Assembly: GCA_911728435.2 (NCBI GenBank)
Contig: OU452204.1
Span: 17,546,001-17,610,000 of the forward strand
Source of the DNA: Apoderus coryli
Lineage: Eukaryota; Arthropoda; Insecta; Coleoptera; Attelabidae
Reading direction: 5' to 3'
Length of the DNA: 64,000 bases
Shown: piece after piece, positions 21,762-31,609 of the stretch
Numbering within the stretch: the first letter of the stretch is position 1
Layout of the letters: the number at the start of each line of letters is the position of its first letter
Made by a program: the position numbers and the translations under genes
Notes under the pieces: generated by a model
Database searches by the model: none
Seen by the model: only the letters and a program-made list of their open reading frames with translations
What the model was told of the DNA's origin: nothing

Positions 21762-23026
21762 TAATAATAATAATAAAGCTCTTTTCAACAGGTAACAAGA
21801 CCCACTTACAGAAAATTCAAATTCATTTCTAGAATAAATTTACAATTTGAAACTTAAATAAAAAACAAAAACGACAAATTCACAATTATACAAATCAGTT
21901 AAAAATGCTAAATCTTATCAGTAAACAATTATAATTAAGTACAACGTTTTAAACAAAAATAATCAACCAAAAAAATTAAACATTCATGTGGCTCAAAATA
22001 CCAGACAGAGAATCCACACCAACATCCGACCCCGCACAATAGTCATTAAAAACGGAGCAGATAAAATATACAGGGCTCTGCAGCAAAACATTGGATCTAG
22101 CCATGCTGAGATAAAAGGTGTTATCAGACCTCGACTCAGTTCTAGGAATACGAAACCGAAGACAGCCAAGAAGAAACATACAATCGATTTTATTATGCAA
22201 TAAATTATACAAAAACCTGACGGAAGAGACCATTCGCCGCATCCACAAAGATGTAATGTCAAATGTTGAAAGCAGGACATCGTGATCTGCACCTCTCGCT
22301 GGATATACTCCAAACTCCCTAAAATATAAATACTTTACGAATCGCCTCTGCACACACTCTAATGCACGTGCATGGCACTGATACAAGGGATTCCACACGA
22401 TCGAACAATACTCAAGTCTAGCCCGCACAAATGAAAAATATAATAATTACAATAACAACGTTACATTTAGAAATGTTCAAATAGAGCTTATTTCGATTGC
22501 ACCAGTTGTCGACAACTCGCAGTGCGTTTTGGAGTACCACGCAGTCCTCTATGGAGTCAATCCTACAAAATATCTTTAGATCATCAGCATAAGCCAATTT
22601 GGGACATTCTATAATTTCAACAAGATCATTAATAAAGATATTAAACAATAGTGGGCCAAGGTTTGATCCCTGTGGCACACCTGATGTTGAAGCAAACTTT
22701 CTGGACTTATAACCTTCACACTCAACAAACTGCATGCGATCGACAAGGTAAGATTCAAACAGCTTAACAAGCCCATTGAAAAAACCAATCCTATCGAAAT
22801 GCTTCAAGAGGATATAGTGGTCAATGCGGTTAAATGGCTTAGGAAATCCGTATATACAACATCTACCTGAGATCGATATGCTATGTGAAAAGGAGGACAA
22901 GTTAGTTAGCCAAGAACGTCCTCCAATAAAACCGTGCTGATATGGAGACAATAAAATTTTTACTTGGGTGCATGCCATGCTCTTCTGCTTTGGAGTAGAG
23001 TTTTGGGATAAAAATAAAAATATCAC
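21762..23026 (-). mobile_element. Jockey-like non-LTR retrotransposon, 5'-truncated and internally deleted
   Basis: Minus-strand element ending at an AATAAAGC-like signal followed by a (TTA)n tail at about 21762-21780. The coding part (21976-23026) covers fingers to the C terminus, but the thumb is deleted near 22430. The untranslated region between 21780 and 21975 is AT-rich. Confidence 0.7.
21976..23026 (-). pseudogene. Jockey-like reverse transcriptase relic
   Basis: Order from the high-coordinate end: YQHGFIGGRS (fingers), a mutated motif A (YGFPKPFNRIDHYILLKHF, where the usual form is DFSKAFDRVDH), motif B GVPQGSNLGPLLFNIFIND, motif C YADD, and KLYLNISKCNVV. Then similarity jumps to RARLEYCSIVWNPLYQ and VQRRFVKYLYFRE, so the thumb segment with the YLGV-type motif is deleted and the frame shifts at about 22430. 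The first catalytic aspartate of motif A is lost. Clearly inactive. Confidence 0.8.
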
Positions 23027-23040
23027 AATACGTTGATTAC

Positions 23041-23206
23041 ATTATCTTCCTCTGATATTGGTTTGGGTAAAAATCTTCCTTTACTAATTGTTCCAAATAA
23101 TTTTCACTAAATTTTGTTCTGTTCCTTGGTGTTAAATTCGGATATCTTTCATTGAAAATTCTGCATGTTCGACTTATAATTCTCTGGCATTCGCCATGAA
23201 TAAAAA
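23041..23206 (-). pseudogene. Helix-turn-helix relic of the DUF4817 type
   Basis: Too short for the usual length cut-off. The minus strand, open for about 54 codons to a TAA, reads HGECQRIISRTCRIFNERYP, then NLTPRNRTKFSENYLEQL, then VKEDFYP. The pattern (H/Y)GEC-R...A/S-RT-R-(Y/F)..RYPN...P...TF....L matches a short helix-turn-helix domain widely found in arthropod transposon-like proteins (DUF4817 in Pfam terms, from memory). It should be the N-terminal DNA-binding part. No DDE part was found next to it. It abuts the 5' truncation point of the Jockey-like element. Confidence 0.5.
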
Positions 23207-23880
23207 ATTAAATTTTTTACCTGTCAGCATTTGTATACGAAGGATTACTATTGTCAATTTTTGAGACATTTGTAATGAATAAAACATAATTATTATTATG
23301 TTGACAAATATTTAATTGCAAATTCTAACTGACCATGACACGCGTCACCATAGAAACAAAGTATTACTTGGTTAATCTTGACCATCATGTCCAACTAACT
23401 TATGAATGATAAAATATGAAAGTCCTAGCATTTTTACAACAGAAAAATGTTAAACTGCCAATATTTCGAAAACTACCTATAAATTTTTTAAACAAAAAAC
23501 CTTAGACAAAATTACAGCTATTTTTTATGCTAAATTAGATAAAATTATAAAAATGACCCTCCATTTTTATAATTTAGAATATGTCAAAAAGGTATGAATT
23601 AGGTATAGGACATTATACATGAAATTTGGCTAGAATTTTTATGTAGAATGCAATAATGAAATTTCCTGAGATTTTCTACTGGACGGGCACCGTGAGCCAC
23701 CCTCTATATATTGATATTTCCAAATAAAAAAGTTTTTCCGGACGCCTATGGCAATACATAAATTTTTTTGTCGTGTATTTTTAACACCAATTCAACTAGT
23801 TAAAATGCTAAATATATAATTTTTACAGTCTAATTTTTTGACCCTTTTTCCACGATTTATGCACGCCTATGTAAACAAGA
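23207..23880. other. No gene seen
   Basis: AT-rich. Around 23680-23705 a GGGCACCGTGAGCCACCCT stretch is more G+C-rich than its surroundings and looks like a fragment of a repeat, without a partner. Confidence 0.45.
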
Positions 23881-23994
23881 TTTTTTCATGCTGCATTTTG
23901 TAGGTCATCTTATATCAAAACTATATATTAATAATTAGCCAATTTTTCTGGTATGCTTGGGGTATTTTTTTTTTATTTGTGACCCCTTTTTTTT

Positions 23995-24560
23995 GTGTGT
24001 TATTGTGTAGCTTACGAACTTTGCAGAGTCGGCTTATCACAGGTTTGGAGTTTAGAAATTTTTCGACCACGAATAATGGTTATTTGTACTTTTACTTTAA
24101 AAGTTTTTATATAATTGACAACTTCTAGACAATGTTTTCTCAAGATTCACAGGGAACTTTGCCTTATCAAAGCTATGTCGATAAGGCATTTTGCAGTTCC
24201 AGTTTTATTTATTTATTTAATCATCCACGGACAAAATTCATTATTTGTGAAACTGCTCTAATTTCTTTGCCGCTCATTTCAATATATTTCCAACTTTGCA
24301 CAGCCAGTGTCTTAACAAAATTTAAATAGGCGTCTTATCAAGGGTTGTGACAGCATTTTTCCTAATAGTGCACCGGCAAATTTTAAAATATCTAATAAAC
24401 TTTGTACAGACCTCTTATCAAAGCTTCATTAAATTTTCAGACATAATTTTACAATGCTTTTAATATTGTTTTATATATAAATTTCTTAATATTCGACAAA
24501 TTATTTCAAACTTCTAGCTAGTGTCGTATCAAAGTTTGCATGGGACTCTTATCATTGGTT
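23995..24560. repeat. Degenerate repeats of an AACTTTGCACAG...CTTATCAAAG motif
   Basis: An AACTTTG(C/T)ACAG-like word followed by CTTATCA(A)(A)G recurs at about 24019, 24296 and 24405. Related CTTATCA words occur at 24162, 24331, 24414 and 24547. Spacing is roughly 85-130 bp. The array looks like an old, diverged tandem repeat. CTTATC is also the complement of a GATA-factor core, which could be coincidental. Confidence 0.45.
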
Positions 24561-25057
24561 CAGTTCTTATCAGTTAGAGCTCAGAGCTTTTCACAACACT
24601 CCCATCAAACTGCACACTTCATTAACCAATAAAAATTACAAAACAAAACATGTTTATCACGCAAAGACTACCAATTCAAACCCACTTTCCATTTGTGCTA
24701 TTTCACCTTTTCTTTTTACTATTCTTTTTCCTTAAAAAAAAAAGAAAATCTCACCAGAGAATATCCATATTTTAAAGTTAATGATGAAATATTATGGCTA
24801 AGCGTAGACAGTAAAAATATCAGGCCCATAATATAAAGTATTACCAATACTATGTTAGTGCTAAAAGGTTTTGTAAATCATGGGTAAATGAATGAAGGAA
24901 CAACCAGTGGCTGTGTCTGCGTGGGTTGACGATTCACGCCTCCGCACTTGCCTGAAGGCAGCAGCAGAACATGTGTAAGAATGAAAAATCACCAGTGATA
25001 ATAGATAAGATATATATTTAGGAATTAGATAAGCTAAGTGATATTGAATAACCATAA
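24561..25057. other. No gene seen
   Basis: AT-rich. A long minus-strand frame (24861-25295) overlaps it, but its arginine/cysteine-rich composition looks like translated noise; a better minus frame is described next. Confidence 0.4.
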
Positions 25058-25234
25058 TTACTGTGCGAGGACATTTATGAACTCTACAATCACTATGTGG
25101 TAACCCAGTCCTTTTACATGTTGTAATCTTTCTAAGAGTGGAAGTACTTGTTTGTTTATAGTTGCGTTGTTGAAAGCATCGACGATTTCTTCTGGCGACT
25201 GAAACCTTTGACGGATTAGGTAAGTATAGAATTT
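25058..25234 (-). CDS. Unrecognised open stretch, possibly a terminal exon or transposase tail
   Basis: A minus-strand frame with no methionine start reads SPEEIVDAFNNATINKQVL, then PLLERLQHVKGLGYHIVIVE, and ends FINVLAQ before a TAA at 25058. It is helical and amphipathic in look. A TTTCAG sequence just before the serine codon (AG at 25199-25200) would make a good splice acceptor. No family is recognised. It could be the last exon of a gene or the end of a decayed DNA transposase. Confidence 0.3.
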   Translation of the reverse strand, partial: KFYTYLIRQRFQSPEEIVDAFNNATINKQVLPLLERLQHVKGLGYHIVIVEFINVLAQ

Positions 25235-25699
25235 TTAATGTTAGTTGAAATCGCCAAACTTCAAGCGGCGAAAAAACTCCCCGATAGGCGCGCAAAGAAA
25301 TCGATATCTACTCTAGGGATGAAACCAAAATAGAAAGAGAAAGGAGTTAATTGAAATGAACTACATGAGTTCTCAACGATGCCAAGGAGTTGCCGGCATC
25401 TTCCAACAACAAAAACTTTTTTTATACCTCAAACATAGTCTGTTTTTCACGCACTAGATAACCAAAGATCTACCGATATTACCCGAGACTGCAAGAAACC
25501 TTCAGTTAATTTTACATGTTCGGGAAGCTACAACATCATTAAAACCAGTGCGAGTCCTGGTCCTAGGGCTTAATTTATTTATTGACAAATAGAACAACAT
25601 CGTCACTATTTTACTCGTAGGAGTTTGTAATTTGATTTTACGATGCAATTAATGATATTATATCTAATAATATACCACAAAATAAAATCAAATCAAAAA
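25235..25699. other. No gene seen
   Basis: AT-rich lead-in to the Crypton relic. The left end of that element may lie here, but I cannot place it. Confidence 0.4.
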
Positions 25700-26760
25700 A
25701 ATATGTATGGAAAATATTTCTCGAGTATTGTACGACCAGAGAATACGAACTGAATGTTGAAACGAGTTTGCATAATTTGGCTAATATATTGAAAGATTAT
25801 GCGGCAAATATGAGAAAAGCTGACGGAACTGAATATAAAGAAGCAACTGTAAAAACAATTTGCAATACTACGAGTAGGCTACTCCAGGAAAAATACTTCA
25901 ATGACTTCAAAATTGTATTCGACCAGTGTGATATTCAAAAATGCGCGAGATGCAAGAAATGCAAAACGTAAAAGATTACAGCAGGATCCAAACAAACGAA
26001 AATGCAGTTCATCAAATTTGAGTTCAAGTGATTTGGCTAGAATCATTGGATTATGGGATGAATGTACACCAGAAGGTTTACAAAAAAAAAATTGCCATAT
26101 TGTAGCTGTTGAGTTAGCTTGGCGAGGTGGTGAACCAGCTGATTGCCTTATAGATTATTTCACGATTGAGAAAAATAATGATGGAACGCCAACCAACAGA
26201 ATTGAATACAATCCAATATTCAGTAAAACATGCCAAGGAGCATCGAAAAGTTGTACAAATAGTAAGTGGCTTGTTCCAAATATTGCAAACGAAAGTGCAT
26301 GCCCTGTTCGGTTATTCCATAAATTATTGTCCAAAAGGGGGAAAAATATTACTTCCAGTCGCCTAATCTTGAGACCAAATCGTTTCTGGAAATCCGAAAG
26401 TGACACATGGTTTGGCAATATACCGGTAGGCAAGAACACAATTAATATGTGGACCAAATTGGTTTGGACACTAAGTGTAAAAAGATATCCAATCATTCGA
26501 ACAGATCAACTGCACTTAGCCATTAGGCAAATAAAGGAATTCCTGAACAGCAATTAATAAAAATAACAGGACATAGCAGCTCTAATTCAATTAAACCGTA
26601 CTTGAATATTAACCAAGAACGCCATGGTGAAATAATCAACACCATGCGAGGAATTTCTTCAACAGTGGAAATTAACAATCCATCAACTTCAGCAAACTCT
26701 TCTTCCAATTTAACATTTACCAATGGTAGTTTTCACAACTGTAGTTTTAAATTAAAATGA
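25700..26760 (+). pseudogene. Crypton tyrosine recombinase relic (DUF3504-like)
   Basis: Three frames give one continuous protein of about 350 residues. N-terminal part: FLEYCTTREYELNVETSLHN and LANILKDYAANMRKADG, then TICNTTSRLLQEKYF. Frame change near 25915, then FKNARDARNAKRKRLQQDP and HIVAVELAWRGGEPADC, where R-GGE fits box I of tyrosine recombinases. Frame change near 26460, then NHSNRSTA (the H-x-x-R box), ITGHSSSNSIKPYL (second H and the likely nucleophile Y), and a polar tail ending at TGA 26758-26760. Known Cryptons move by a tyrosine recombinase instead of a DDE enzyme, and their domain also gave rise to vertebrate KCTD1/ZMYM-type proteins. Two frameshifts and a stop before ANKGIPEQ make it inactive. 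Confidence 0.75.
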
Positions 26761-26859
26761 ATAATATTTGTTTGATTAAAACTAATACATTTTGTATTGA
26801 AAATTATTAAACGTCAGATTGACAATAAAATTTTTGATAAGTAAAAAATTATCTTATCG

Positions 26860-27009
26860 AATACTCCTCGGGCCTTGATAAATGCTCAAAATTTTGTCAT
26901 AGAGAATCCTTCAAGCGAGTTGCTCAAGGATAATATTATCAAGCAACACGCTTTCGGCATTCTCTATGACAAAATTATCTTGGTATTATCACGACCCTAG
27001 GGGTATTAC
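26860..27009. repeat. 150-bp imperfect palindrome centred on GATAATATTATC
   Basis: The centre is at 26934/26935 and similarity extends about 75 bp each way. The outer parts are AATACTCCTCGGGCCTTGAT against its complement, then ATTTTGTCATAGAGAAT against ATTCTCTATGACAAAAT, then an AAGCG...GTTGCT step near the centre. A single-stranded copy would form a long hairpin with small bulges. It lies 100 bp after the Crypton relic. Similar designs occur at 43.7 and 44.1 kb. Confidence 0.75.
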
Positions 27010-27830
27010 TACTGATAAGCTGTTCGAATTTTACGAAGTAACATTTTCACCATTTTGATAACTTTTTACTAAATAAATGTCAAAGGATGACGTTCAATTC
27101 TTTACATTTCATCGTTTGACAGCCAATTTACTTCTACCCAGTAAATACAATTTGGCCTAATAAACTAGTAACCAGAATTGAATAGTCATTGTGTCTAACT
27201 ATAGATATAGATAGAACAACTTAAATTGGTTGACGATAAAATAATACAAAATAAAGTAGAAAAATTGTCATGCAACAGAGACGCTAAAAGGAAGCGGCTA
27301 TCGTATAGTTGGACAATGCAGTTACTTCCGGTGCTTTTAAAATTGAAAACAAAATTTACAGCAATGCGCACACTCACTTTAATGCAATACTAAATGCACA
27401 CCATCATGTATATGTGCTGGGGACACACTGAAAAAACGAAAAGCAAGACAACAAAAAAATATTATATATTGTGCTATAGAGAAAGAGATAAAACTGAAAA
27501 CTCTTTCTGATTTATGGTGCAGAACAATAAAAATTCCTGGATTATAACGGAATATAAAATAATTGTTGGCTGGAGTAAGGCGCCAATTTTTTTTTGTTTT
27601 GGCTATATTCATATAGAGGACAGTTGTAATTAAATTATATTTACGAGTAGGTATTTATGACCGAGTAATTTATGCAAACATTTTTTATGCTTCTGAAAAT
27701 CCTCGATGTGTTAACTAGTCCTTATAGGCCAGTATATGGCGGTTTTTCGGTCCGAATTCTTGACAGATGCACCGATTTTAACAGTAAGTTACCCCCATTT
27801 TAATCGCAAAAATCAATAGAGGGATGAATT
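27010..27830. other. No gene recognised
   Basis: AT-rich. The minus-strand frames at 27195-27377 and 27379-27612 have no motif I know. Confidence 0.45.
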
Positions 27831-27859
27831 CTAAGTAAAAAATGTTCTGTAATGTTTTG

Positions 27860-28430
27860 TATAAAAAATTAACATTTTTCGAGTTATTTGCGATTGAAAA
27901 AAAAACCATTTTTGATAAATAACTCGAATGACCGATATAAAGCAAAAATAAAGATTTTAAAATAACGAATCGATTTATTTTTTGTGGATTGTTTATTTTT
28001 CGGAAACTAAAATCGAACCTTTTACCGTAAAATAACGGCCAAAGGACGAATTTTTCGAAGATAATGAATATTACCCTTTTGAAAGTGCTTGGAAAAACCT
28101 TTAAAATGTTCTATAACGTTTTTTCCTAAAATTAATATTTTCCAAGTTATTTGCAATTGAAAATGTTGATTTTTCATTAAAAAAGTGCATGTTTTTCAAC
28201 AATTTTTGATAAATAACTCGATAACCTTGAGTTTGATCGAATAACCCATATAAATCGATTCATTTTTTTTTTTTTTTGATAACTGTAGATGCAATAATAA
28301 CCGAGTTATCACTCTCTAAAGCTCATTGTTATTTTTCGGAAACTAAAATCAAAAATGCAACAAAGGACTAATTTTTCGAAGATAATGAAGATTACCCTTT
28401 TGAAAGTGCTTGGAAAAACCTTTAAAATGT
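27860..28430. repeat. Imperfect direct duplication with a period near 300 bp
   Basis: Words recur in the same order: a GAGTTATTTGCGATTGAAAA-type word at 27878 and 28143, TTTTTGATAAATAACTCGA at about 27909 and 28204, TTATTTTTCGGAAACTAAAA at 28002 and 28329, and a long stretch GATAATGA(A)(T/G)ATTACCC then TTTTGAAAGTGCTTGG at 28060 and 28379. This is two diverged units of an AT-rich repeat. It is non-coding. Confidence 0.65.
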
Positions 28431-28625
28431 CTCCATTTCGTTGTACTTCATAACTTTTGGTAGACGTGAAGTACGTCCATGGTTACTCAGAAAAAAACAG
28501 AATTTGTTAGGGTCATCCTGAATATGATCTTCGGTCTCCCTCAAAAAATCCAAATAAGATCTATGAATTTCAGATTTTACTACTCGCCTCAGCGATCGGT
28601 TTAGAATGTCTAAATTAACAAAAAA
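28422..28625 (-). pseudogene. Non-LTR retrotransposon inter-domain linker fragment
   Basis: The minus strand reads EIHRSYLDFLRETEDHIQDD, then PNKFCFFLSNHGRTSRLP and MKYNE. This fits the segment between endonuclease and reverse transcriptase in Jockey/CR1-like elements, where the pattern is (Y)RSY....E..L..NPK.FW.FV...R....P. Only about 65 codons are present, joined directly to the duplicated AT-rich repeat. No catalytic part remains. Confidence 0.55.
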
Positions 28626-28639
28626 GTTAAACAATGAAA

Positions 28640-29627
28640 ACAAAAATTAGTTTCATTTAAAAAAAAAAATGCGTTTTTTCGAAATAAGTGCTAGAATGAG
28701 CTATGCTTAGTAAAATTCCAATAATTTCAAAAGCAAAAATTGTAAGTAGTAGTAGTAGTTCAAAAACTACATATATTAAGAATAAATCACCTTATACAAT
28801 GTATTTTTAATGTTAAATACATAAAAATCATTAAATTATCAGGCTTCCATTACATTAAATGACTTTTAATAGTTTTTCTATTTAATCTAAATATCTTTTG
28901 GTCAAACTGTATTAATCATAAAATATTCTACGCAGAGAACAAGAAAAACTCCCCAAATTACGTAATAAAGGTTCCTAAATTTATACTTGTGTCTTTAAGG
29001 CCTTTAGTTTACTTTAAAACTTAAGTAAAAGTCCAGTTTTTTGGGTACAAGTATACCAAGTAACTTTTCGCTAGACGACCACCCTGTATACGTAAAAGAG
29101 TAATTAATCGCTGGTGAACTGAATAGTTTTCTAGAAATTTATATAAGTAAATTCTTGTTACAAAACAACCTTAACCTTAATAATAATGTTACATTCCATT
29201 CAAATGACCTTTAGTAGTTAGATGTAACATAGTGATTATAAAATGATATATTTAGCATATTATAAGCGACAAAAACATAGTTGCGTTGGTCAGTGACAAA
29301 CAAAACACGACGACAAACAACTACAAATTTCTCATTTTCGTTGGTTATAATTAGCTTTAATTTATTTCTAATTATATGTGCCACTGTTTTAAATAGATAC
29401 GATTAGACTTCATTAACTATAGCCTTGAAAAAATTTGGATATACACTTTTATGAATATCTTTACACAATTTCCATTTCCATACACAAACCAGAGTTTATT
29501 TGGGGATCCCACGGCCTCTACTTTTTATGTGTTTTTTTCTTCAAATATTTTGACATAAGTACACACATTTACCTATTACTTTCGGAAATATCGTTTTACA
29601 ATAGTTTCATATGCTGAGGTGGTTGAC
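28640..29627. other. No gene seen
   Basis: AT-rich. A CCACCCTGTATACG end-like word at about 29082 suggests the edge of a MITE, but I found no partner. Confidence 0.45.
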
Positions 29628-30004
29628 GCTTACAGACGTACGCACGCCAGAATGTTGTAAAACAAACGACTATTTACTGGAAGCGTTCGAGAAAGGAGAA
29701 AACCCATATAAATAGCCAACGTATAACAGGGACAGACAATCAGTCAAGAAGGGAATAGTCAACAGTCGATAGCGAACAGTGTTAATTTTTGGGGCCGTGG
29801 TTTGGTGTAGGACCCTATCATATAAGACCTAATCAAGACTTAAAAAACTATTATTAATTAAAATTAAATAGTAAAAATAAATACAGTAATTTTAGTGCGA
29901 TAATGTTATTAGTTTGTTTAAGTGTTTAGTTATTAAGTGTAAATAAATTAGTTTTAATTAAAGCTCGTTATTATTTCACACAACCAACTCAAAAAAACGT
30001 TACA
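29628..30004 (+). repeat. Partial LTR, fragment B (3' part)
   Basis: Shares ACGCACGCCAGAATGTTGTA, CTATTTACTGGAAGCGTTCG, ATAAATAGCCAACGTATAAC, GGGACAGACAATCAGTCA and a 3' end TTATTTCACACAACCAACTC then AACGTTACA with fragment C at 48.3 kb. The ATAAATAG word is a plausible TATA region and the AATAAATT-type words a plausible poly(A) signal. With fragment A the LTR would run from TGTGACGAAT to ACGTTACA, that is TG...CA ends. The internal region is absent. A MITE begins six bases after the LTR end. Confidence 0.75.
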
Positions 30005-30009
30005 ATATA

Positions 30010-30239
30010 CAGGGTGACTCATTATGGTTGCAACAAACGAAAACTGGAGATTCCTGAAAACAATTCAAGCATTTTTTGCCATTGAATCCATGTCCGCAAA
30101 TGCCTCGTTATCGAGATACAGGGTGTCCAAATTTAGTGGTCAAATTAACTTTTTTGTTCATTTCTCAAAAACTAGCTAACCGATTTTGACAAAATTTTAC
30201 TCCAGTTTTCGTTTGTTGCAACCATAATGAATCACCCTG
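30010..30239. mobile_element. 230-bp MITE with 40-bp inverted repeats and TA duplication
   Basis: 30010-30049 (starting CAGGGTGACTCATTATGG) pairs with 30200-30239 with one mismatch in 40. TA dinucleotides flank both sides (30008-30009, 30240-30241), as expected for a Tc1/mariner-mobilised MITE. The core has no coding capacity and contains a second internal CAGGGTGTCC word at 30119. The arms are almost identical, so the copy is fairly young. Confidence 0.85.
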
Positions 30240-30694
30240 TATAATGACACCTCAATCAAATCAAGCTTTTCTTCTTAACATCCATAAAACGTATATTTAC
30301 GTTTTCACGATAAGCAGTTATTGTAACAAGAAACAAGAAGATAAATAATGATGTTATAACACATTCATATTTAATGAAATTGTTGGCAAGATAACGTACC
30401 TAATTGTAATACATTATTTACTAAACGCATTTCAATATTATTAATCAAATGAGAGTAAACAATAATACTAACAACTTACTGAATGGTAAAATGCATTGTC
30501 ATGGTGGATTTGATTATTGTTTCTTACCTGAAAAATAAATAGAAAATAGTTTCAATACATAAGTAGGTACATTTTTACAATTACATTACAATGTACTACA
30601 TTTTCAAATTATGATTGAACATATTGGTAATAGGGGCATTTAAAGACAGTCCTAGAAAAAAGATATTATATTATTATGCCTATGCTATGATAAT
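30240..30694. other. No gene seen
   Basis: AT-rich filler between the MITE and the retrotransposon tail. Confidence 0.5.
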
Positions 30695-30699
30695 AACAC

Positions 30700-31329
30700 A
30701 TTGGCATACCGTAGCCGCATTATGGGCCTTGAAATACCTACAGAATGATGTAGTGCCTGCCATTCTGCGCCGGAGACTCTTATGCACTTGTTGTCGGCTT
30801 GCCCGACCTATGCAGCCTCCGGCTATATTCATCGCCATAATGTGACATTACGAGTGCTGTATTTCCATCTACGGCACTCGTACGGTATTGACGACACCCC
30901 GGTGCTGCCGTACGCTCCTACAGATATTCCATCCGTAATAGGGAATGGATCATGCAAAATCTACTGGAACTGTCAATTCCCTACGTTCCGGCCTCGAATA
31001 CCGAATAAGCCGGAGATCGTTCTCCTTGACAACACGAACCGAAAACTTTTCGTCATCGAGTTCTCGGCTCCAGCCGAGAGGAACATTATTGTCAAGGAGA
31101 ATGAGAAGCGGACGAAGTATCAGGATTTCCGCTATGACACTCTGTGGTCCTTGTGGTGCTGGTTATCGGGTTATTGGGAGGCATGCGCCAGACGCTGGTC
31201 TCAAACTTGCAGAAGATCCCTGCTTGCTACAACGTGGCGTATATTCTGGCAAGCGGGATGCAGAAACAGGTCATTCTCGGATCGTTGCGTTTGCTCAGGG
31301 CACATGAATCTGGGGTTCTCACTCACTAA
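30700..31329 (+). pseudogene. Restriction-enzyme-like endonuclease domain of a non-LTR element
   Basis: The frame that contains 30782-31140 reads upstream LAYRSRIMGLEIPTE, a stop, then CSACHSAPETLMHLLSACP, a CX2C-H-C knuckle, then YFHLRHSYGIDDTPVLPYAP. The nuclease core is KPEIVLLDNTNRKLFVIEFS followed by KRTKYQDF, fitting the PD-(D/E)xK-like pattern with P-E where D is usual, VIEF, and a later lysine/tyrosine. Near 31140 the frame shifts and continues as VVLVIGLLGGMRQTLVSNL and MQKQVILGSLRLLRAHE to a stop at about 31329. The nuclease nicks the target so that reverse transcription can be primed. One stop and one frameshift disable this copy. Confidence 0.7.
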
Positions 31330-31427
31330 CCACACGGCGTGTGGAGTGGGTGAGAATTGAACGATCGGCCATGCTCCCCTGACACCTGCCGGGGTCGGAG
31401 ACGGTAGGGACGACGGGGAGCCATCTG

Positions 31428-31480
31428 TGTCTGCACACTCCAGAACACCTCATTCTATTTCTTTCTGGAGGGTGCAGACA
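31428..31480 (+). other. 18-bp stem hairpin in retrotransposon 3' untranslated region
   Basis: 31428-31445 pairs with 31463-31480, 17 of 18 positions. Just upstream, 31310-31356 forms another hairpin around CCACACGGCGTGTGG with flanking CTCAC/GTGAG pairs. R2-type elements use folded 3' untranslated RNA for binding by their own reverse transcriptase, so the same role is an inference here. Confidence 0.6.
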
Positions 31481-31609
31481 TAGGGAGAATTAACACCGCT
31501 GGAGACAGACCGCTTCAGCAAATGGTTTCTTTTACCGCGTGAAAATAAAAATAATAAAACGCAAGAATGCAAATTTTCAAATAAATACCATTTCAATTTT
31601 CAAGCAACC

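Larger units (their letters stand above)
30695..31525 (+). mobile_element. RLE-type non-LTR retrotransposon, 3' end with structured untranslated region
   Basis: Zinc knuckle, restriction-enzyme-like endonuclease and a G+C-rich 3' untranslated region with two strong hairpins. Its G+C is much higher than flanking DNA. A scrap of the same family occurs at 5.3 kb. Elements with this endonuclease (R2, R4/Dong, NeSL and relatives) often insert at preferred sites, but I cannot name the clade. Confidence 0.75.

Noticed and set aside
24861..25295. 144-codon minus-strand frame as a gene
   Set aside because: Composition is biased (Arg, Cys, Ser, Thr) and lacks any motif. An overlapping frame at 25058-25234 looks more protein-like.
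26155..26496. 113-codon minus-strand frame
   Set aside because: Antisense shadow of the Crypton recombinase coding region.
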